Shown here piece by piece: positions 13,752 through 17,019 of a DNA stretch of 17,019 nucleotides; position 1 is the stretch's first letter, and each line of letters opens with the position of its first letter. The notes beneath the pieces are model-generated. The model saw only the letters and a program-made list of their open reading frames with translations, had not been told where the DNA came from and did no database searches. The position numbers were made by a program, and so were the translations under genes. Source of the DNA: JALZHR01 sp036389695 (lineage in GTDB: Bacteria > Acidobacteriota > Blastocatellia > Pyrinomonadales > Pyrinomonadaceae); assembly GCA_036389695.1 (NCBI GenBank), contig DASVWG010000167.1, forward strand, positions 1-17,019, read 5' to 3'.

Positions 13752-13755
13752 TCGG

Positions 13756-14088
13756 TTAAAACTCCTCCACTGGTTCTCCGACACATTTTTTCAGGACAGG
13801 ATGACATAAACAACCCGGTTCTACGCAGCTTCTCTTACAATTTTCATTATCACATTTAGTTTTTAGCAATTCGTTGTAAGTTTTAACGGTATGAGGAACC
13901 CATTTTATAGTTAATGCCTGAATCTGAAAACCGAGATTAACGCATTGTTGATAGCCAATATCTTTTTTAGCGAATTTTCGGACGTTCCAAACGTCATCTA
14001 ATGTCGGTGAAATAATAAGGAAAAGACCTGTTCCTTTACTATCGGCTGATAATCCTAAAATCCAATCCGATTTCGTTTGTTCCCACAT
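13756..14088 (-). CDS. Hypothetical Cys-rich small protein, 110 aa
   Basis: A 110-residue protein with AAAGGA about 10 nt before the ATG. The first 75 residues appear to be a small alpha/beta domain (GLFLIISPTL, VNLGFQIQALTIKWVPHTVKTYNELL). The C-terminal 30 residues hold six cysteines, C79, C84, C88, C93, C95 and C102, plus H96, in a segment with few hydrophobic residues; this could bind zinc or an iron-sulfur cluster. There is no signal peptide, so disulfides are less likely. The stop lies 4 nt before the ATG of the membrane coiled-coil gene, and that gene's ribosome site is inside this one. The pair is clearly one transcription unit and AT-rich relative to the surroundings. I do not recognise the family. 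Confidence 0.7.
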   Translation of the reverse strand: MWEQTKSDWILGLSADSKGTGLFLIISPTLDDVWNVRKFAKKDIGYQQCVNLGFQIQALTIKWVPHTVKTYNELLKTKCDNENCKRSCVEPGCLCHPVLKKCVGEPVEEF

Positions 14089-14268
14089 TTGTATTTTTTC
14101 CTTTTAACTTTAAATGATTTAATGCGAAAGGATAAATAATTTGTCCCTTCAATATTTACTACTGAATAATCGTCGCGCTCGCTTGTAAGGCTTGATACAA
14201 TACGATTTCTTTGCCGCGCTCGTTAAATTGTGGGCAAATTTAGAAAGTTCTCAAATTAATAAACCGAA

Positions 14269-14664
14269 TCAGCCGGTCGGCGTGTCGCTGTCGCCGTTTT
14301 CTCCGCCGCTGCCGCCGGATTTGCCGCGGCGTCCGACGGCGCGGTCGGATTTGCGTTTGCGTCCGATTGCCTGTAATTCGGGCGAATCGTCGCCGTATTG
14401 GGCGATGATTTGCTGTGCCGCGCCGTTCATTTTCTGGACGAGGTCGTATCCTTTGTCGGCGATGCGGTCGCGCAGGGCGGCAAGCTGGGCTTCGAGCTGC
14501 GCTTCTTCGGTCAGCAGAGTATCGAGCGCGTCTTCGATTGGTTGAATCTGGACGACTTCGAATTCCTTTTTAATCGGCGCGTAGTCGGCGATTGATTTCA
14601 AACCGGCGAAATCTCTTTTCAAGTTAGCCAGTCGATTGGGCGATAAACGTTTTCTTTTAGCCAT
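14269..14664 (-). CDS. Small basic coiled-coil protein of unknown function
   Basis: A 131-residue protein. The N-terminus is strongly basic (MAKRKRLSPNRLANLKRDF); residues 40-92 are a helical, heptad-like segment (ALDTLLTEEAQLEAQLAALR and onward); then comes IAQYGDDSPELQAIGRKRKS (87-106) and a glycine-rich, low-complexity tail. From memory, small proteins of cyanobacteria, Bacteroidota and other phyla share this arrangement, with a YGxxSxEYExxGGxRxSER segment near the end; I could not search to confirm. The function of that group is unknown to me. GGAG lies about 13 nt before the ATG. The gene is alone, and its upstream side faces the 21-bp palindrome array, which makes it a candidate partner or target of that array. 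Codon use is GC-rich, like the core genes. Confidence 0.72.
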   Translation of the reverse strand: MAKRKRLSPNRLANLKRDFAGLKSIADYAPIKKEFEVVQIQPIEDALDTLLTEEAQLEAQLAALRDRIADKGYDLVQKMNGAAQQIIAQYGDDSPELQAIGRKRKSDRAVGRRGKSGGSGGENGDSDTPTG

Positions 14665-14694
14665 TATGGGCGTCTCCTTTTCTTTTTAAATACT

Positions 14695-14802
14695 GAAAAT
14701 ATTTCCGTTTCGGGAAATGACTTAAGCTAAAGCGCGAAAAATTGTCTTTAACGAAAAAGAATTTACAGGCAATACGCCGGATTTTATCGAAAATCCGCGC
14801 CG
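14695..14802. repeat. Decayed left flank of the 21-bp palindrome array
   Basis: Half-sites of the array are recognisable here: ATTTCC-GTTTCG-GGAAAT at 14701-14718 has the right-half, 6-nt spacer, left-half order seen in the array, and GGATTTT-ATCG-AAAATCC at 14779-14796 is a related palindrome. Spacing is no longer in phase with the main array. I take it as degenerate units. Confidence 0.45.
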
Positions 14803-15117
14803 GTAAACGGCATTTTCATTGATGGAAATGCTATTTCCTCGCGTGTAAATTCAATTTCCTTTGGCGTAAATTCAATTTCCGTCAGCGTAAATTCAATTTC
14901 CTTTAATGGAAATGCCATTTTCCTGCGCGTAAATTCAATTTCCACTGATGGAAATGCTATTTCCGTCGAAGGAAATTTAATTTCCTCGCGTGTAAATGCT
15001 ATTTACGCCGGTGGAAATGCTATTTTCTCGTGTGTAAATTCTATTTCCATTGATGGAAATGCTGTTTACCGGCGTGGATATAGCATTTTCTTTCGGGAAA
15101 ATCGAATTTCCGTGTTA
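14803..15117. repeat. Array of fifteen 21-bp palindromic units
   Basis: Fifteen consecutive units start at 14803 and every 21 bp thereafter, without any insertion or deletion. The core is GKAAATNNNATTTMC, an imperfect palindrome of two GKAAAT half-sites around 3 nt; 6 variable bases separate cores. Perfect palindromes occur at 14824, 14950, 14971 (GGAAAT/ATTTCC) and 14992 (GTAAAT/ATTTAC). Two subtypes alternate irregularly: GGAAATGCTATTTCC, usually preceded by GAT or similar, and GTAAATTCAATTTCC, usually preceded by CGT or GGC/AGC. Units decay at the right end from about 15076. The period equals two helical turns, so the sites lie on one face of the DNA. The likely role is an array of protein-binding sites or a structured spacer; this is inference. 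Confidence 0.93.
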
Positions 15118-15222
15118 GAAAATATCTTTATATTGAAGAAAAATTATCTGGCGTCGAAGGAAATTAGTTTTACGAGCCGGAAAAACTGTTTTTAATCAAC
15201 GTGAAATAATATTTCTTCTCTG
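15118..15222. repeat. Decayed right flank of the 21-bp palindrome array
   Basis: About five further 21-bp steps keep the A-rich left and T-rich right halves in phase (GAAAATATCTTTATA at 15118, GAAATTAGTTTTACG at 15160, TGAAATAATATTTCT at 15202), but the palindrome is largely lost. The gradual decay outward suggests growth from the centre or relaxed constraint at the ends. Confidence 0.55.
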
Positions 15223-15626
15223 AACCGCGAAAATAAATCGAAGAAAATATTTAAAAACGAGTTTGCAAACCTTTAAAAAGATGCCCGAATGTATGATGTG
15301 CCTTCTTTTTGCCACACATCGCATAGGAAAGTCAAGACTTTTTTGCTGAGCAGAGGAAAGAATACGGCGGATTTTATAAAAAAAATCGGGACAAGCCGGG
15401 ACGCTTTCCCTAACTTCAAACTCAACGAAACAGGCTGAATTATCGGCTGGCTTCTACCCTGACTTGTCCCGCACGTTATAGGCTGACTTTTGCTAACTTA
15501 TCAATGATAAGTTAGCCGTTTCTGTCAGATAGCGAACATTTTAGAGAGAAAAACTGAATTTTCTTCGGTTTTTGTTAAGCATTGGCTGAAAAAAGTCTGA
15601 ATTGGCGGCGGTTGCGGCGCGGCGAA
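15223..15626. other. Gene-poor intergenic region with palindromes
   Basis: I see no supportable gene in this stretch. It holds CGGGACAAG (15387-15395) facing CTTGTCCCG (15463-15471), a loose GATGTG/CACATC hairpin near 15293-15320, several GGCTGA/GGCTGG words, and the strong palindrome listed separately. The only sizeable frame, on the minus strand from 15759, is an out-of-frame shadow of the response regulator's 3' end. Confidence 0.6.
15492..15516. promoter_or_regulatory. Perfect 12-bp inverted repeat, candidate operator or hairpin
   Basis: GCTAACTTATCA and TGATAAGTTAGC flank a single A, giving a 25-bp almost exact palindrome. No T-run follows on either strand, so it is not a standard terminator. 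The symmetry and length suit a dimeric regulator, but no gene start lies close by: the nearest coding end is the response regulator stop at 15627. Confidence 0.5.
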
Positions 15627-16022
15627 CTATCTGCGGGCGGCGGTAAATCGGCGGGTTTGGGCGATGAGGGCAGCGGCGGTTTCGGTGATTATGTCCAAAT
15701 CGTCGGGTTTGATGAGATACGCCTGCGCGCCCGAAGCCAAGCCCGCTTCTTTTTCCCATTTCTGCGCCGAAGCGGTAAAAAACATCAGCGGAATCCGCGC
15801 GTTGAAGCGGCGGAAGGCGCGGCAGAAGTCTGCGCCGTTCATATCGGGCAGGCGATATTCGGTCATAATCAGCGCGTATTCGGCGCGGCGGGCTAAATCG
15901 AGCGCGGCTTCGCCCGTGTCGCAGGTTTCGACCTCGTAACCCGATTGATTCAGGAAAAATTTGACGACTTCAGCGTTGTCCGCGCTGTAATCGACGTAAA
16001 GAATCGTTTTTTTCGACGACAT
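15627..16022 (-). CDS. Atypical single-domain response regulator (receiver with Asp-to-Glu)
   Basis: A 131-residue receiver domain without an output domain. The start at 16022 is chosen because AAGG precedes it and the typical first strand KKTILYVD follows at once; an upstream frame adds 31 atypical residues. Conserved elements: D11 at the acidic pocket (the second acidic residue is Y12), the switch threonine in MFFTASA, and the lysine in YLIKPDD. The phospho-acceptor position, within LIMTEYRLPDMNG (51-63), is E55 (codon GAA) instead of aspartate. Such receivers cannot be phosphorylated in the normal way and may be locked or work by protein contact. No histidine kinase is nearby. It stands alone between a gene-poor region and the CoA-binding gene. 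Confidence 0.88.
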   Translation of the reverse strand: MSSKKTILYVDYSADNAEVVKFFLNQSGYEVETCDTGEAALDLARRAEYALIMTEYRLPDMNGADFCRAFRRFNARIPLMFFTASAQKWEKEAGLASGAQAYLIKPDDLDIITETAAALIAQTRRFTAARR

Positions 16023-16235
16023 AACGACCTTTTTCTTTCGGGAATTCGGGAAAAATTGCCGGTAATTTCGTAAAACGGAATTAAAAGCAAACGAATTCCA
16101 AATCGGAATCTTCACGTGAGCCTGAGCTTAGCGTCGATAGAAATGCAAAAATTGTCTGTTGCGCCCGCGTTTTTAAATAAAAACGCCGGAAACGAATCAA
16201 TAAAAGGAGAGTCGCCGGATTGGCGATTTATCAAT

Positions 16236-16673
16236 TCAAAAAGAAACACGGTGTTCGACCATTAAACAATGGTCCTGCACGACTTTGATTCCGTTTCGCG
16301 CCAATTCGTTGGCAACAGAATCATTGCGGATGCCGGATTGAAACCAGACGGCTTTCGGTTTCGCCGCCAGAATGTCTGCGGTGTGCTGCGGAATATCCTG
16401 CGAGCGCCGGAAAACATTGACCAAATCGATTTCGCCCGGAATATCCGCGAGACGGCGATAAACTTTCCGTCCGAGAATCTCCTCGACGTCCGGGTAATAA
16501 ACCGGAACGGGTATAACTTCGAAGCCGGCTCTGATTAAATATCCCGGAACGTAGAAAGCGGGCGCGTAACTCTGCTCTTCGGTCTTGATGCCGAGCACGG
16601 CGACGCGCTTTGTCTCCGCCAGCAGACTTCTGATGCCCGCGCGGTCTTCGATAATGTTTTCCCGCCAGTCCAT
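16236..16673 (-). CDS. CoA-binding domain protein (YccU-like)
   Basis: A 145-residue single Rossmann-like CoA-binding domain, as in YccU and the N-terminal part of succinyl-CoA synthetase alpha. Signatures are KRVAVLGIK (22-30), the nucleotide loop; YLIRAGFEVIPVPVYYPD (45-62); IDLVNVFRRSQDIPQH (82-97); AVWFQSGIRND (108-118); and VVQDHCLMVEH (131-141). Stand-alone members bind CoA or related cofactors, and the physiological role is not clear. Length is complete. A weak ribosome site only is visible upstream. It is not obviously in an operon: 213 nt separate it from the response regulator, and an inverted repeat lies upstream of its start. Confidence 0.9.
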   Translation of the reverse strand: MDWRENIIEDRAGIRSLLAETKRVAVLGIKTEEQSYAPAFYVPGYLIRAGFEVIPVPVYYPDVEEILGRKVYRRLADIPGEIDLVNVFRRSQDIPQHTADILAAKPKAVWFQSGIRNDSVANELARNGIKVVQDHCLMVEHRVSF

Positions 16674-16721
16674 ATCTGATATTTTACTTCATTTTTCTGA
16701 GTTTGCGCTAAGAAAAATCAA

Positions 16722-16799
16722 GAAGACGGTAGAGGATAGACGGTAGACAGTAGAATTTATCTTCCATCCGCCGTTTACCGTCTACCGTCTACCGTCTTC
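16722..16799. repeat. Inverted repeat of heptamer units (ACGGTAG type)
   Basis: The left part, from 16722 to about 16752, contains GAAGACGGTAGA, GGATAGA, CGGTAGACAGTAG. The right part, 16770-16799, has CCGTTTACCGTCTACCGTCT and onward, the inverse complement with a few mismatches; units of 7 nt (TACCGTC) are clear on the right. It lies upstream of the CoA-binding gene's start. Confidence 0.82.
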
Positions 16800-16850
16800 C
16801 TAATTCGCTTTTTGATAGTGTCTTAATTGTATGGTGCTGAGGAAATTTAT

Positions 16851-17019
16851 AACCACGTCGTTTACGGCGTGGTCAGGGCGAAGGATAAAATAAAAGGGCG
16901 TTTTAACGTCCTTACGCTGGCGGCTTAAGCTGGTGATTTCAAGGTTTAAGCCGGACAAGAAGGACGTTAAAACGCCCTTTTTATCTTCTTTATTGCTTGA
17001 CCACGCCGTAAACGACGCG
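16851..17019. repeat. Long nested inverted repeat at the right edge
   Basis: The outer arms, 16856-16875 and 16998-17017, are exact inverse complements (20 bp, CGTCGTTTACGGCGTGGTCA). The inner arms, 16892-16913 and 16960-16981, are exact over 22 bp (AAAAGGGCGTTTTAACGTCC plus TT). Between inner arms, GGCTTAAGC and GTTTAAGCC pair again near the loop. Between outer and inner arms both sides are A-rich and partly paired. The whole forms a hairpin of about 80-bp arms. No coding frame is present. A non-autonomous mobile element (MITE-like) or a structured RNA are the main options. It may continue beyond the window. Confidence 0.8.

Noticed and set aside
14160..14230. Promoter TTGTAA-N-TACGAT on the plus strand
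   Set aside because: No plus-strand gene follows it, and the match is weak.
14240..14268. Terminator after the small basic protein gene
   Set aside because: Only a 4-bp ACCG/CGGT stem precedes the T-rich stretch.
14803..15117. CRISPR array
   Set aside because: Cores are only 15 bp with 6-nt spacers, the repeats vary, and no cas genes are present.
15541..15759. Minus-strand frame of 72 codons
   Set aside because: It overlaps the response regulator in another frame and has an arginine-rich composition typical of a shadow frame.
16167..16186. Terminator GCGTTTTT-AAAT-AAAAACGC after the CoA-binding gene
   Set aside because: The stem is only 8 bp, mostly A-T, and no T-run follows it on the minus strand.

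Overview
The window reads as a bacterial chromosome segment, moderately GC-rich but with many A/T homopolymer codons. The block M50 protease - trpS - (insertion) - scpA - scpB - rluB, the codon style and the dispersed hairpin repeats suggest Acidobacteriota, most likely class Blastocatellia. This is inference from remembered gene order; no rRNA or other phylogenetic marker lies in the window.

Layout. (1) Positions 1-2539, minus strand: a partial unknown gene at the edge, a GNAT acetyltransferase translationally coupled to an ATP-grasp ligase, and a DoxX-family membrane protein. (2) Positions 2676-12856, plus strand: a site-2-type M50 protease and trpS, then about 5.5 kb of accessory genes (orphan small protein, ABM-domain monooxygenase, five-helix membrane protein, aldehyde dehydrogenase, small PH-like membrane protein, DUF779 protein, small hypothetical, ArsC/Spx protein, DinB-like protein), then the chromosome-condensation genes scpA and scpB, a PH-like membrane protein and the pseudouridine synthase rluB. 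(3) Positions 12825-16673, minus strand: an AT-rich two-gene cassette of unknown function, a small basic coiled-coil protein gene, a gene-poor stretch of nearly 1 kb, an atypical response regulator and a CoA-binding protein.

The most unusual element lies in the gene-poor stretch. From 14803 to 15117 fifteen imperfect palindromes (core GKAAATNNNATTTMC) follow one another at exactly 21 bp, two helical turns, with decayed units on both sides. The array sits just upstream of the small basic protein gene. It is not a CRISPR and is unlikely to be coding.

A second theme is a set of intergenic hairpins, each built from a different short tandem unit (7 or 9 nt) facing its own inverted copy: at 2005-2102, 4385-4454, 7952-7996, 9946-10013, 10792-10879 and 16722-16799. 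The two copies with the same heptamer (TAACTGA) exactly bracket the accessory segment that separates trpS from scpA. Several of these hairpins reach start or stop codons. A nested long inverted repeat fills 16851-17019 and resembles a non-autonomous mobile element or a structured RNA.

Working connections: ScpA and ScpB form the condensin accessory complex; the aldehyde dehydrogenase and DUF779 protein are a known neighbourhood pair, here separated by an AT-rich gene; the GNAT and ATP-grasp proteins are probably made together.
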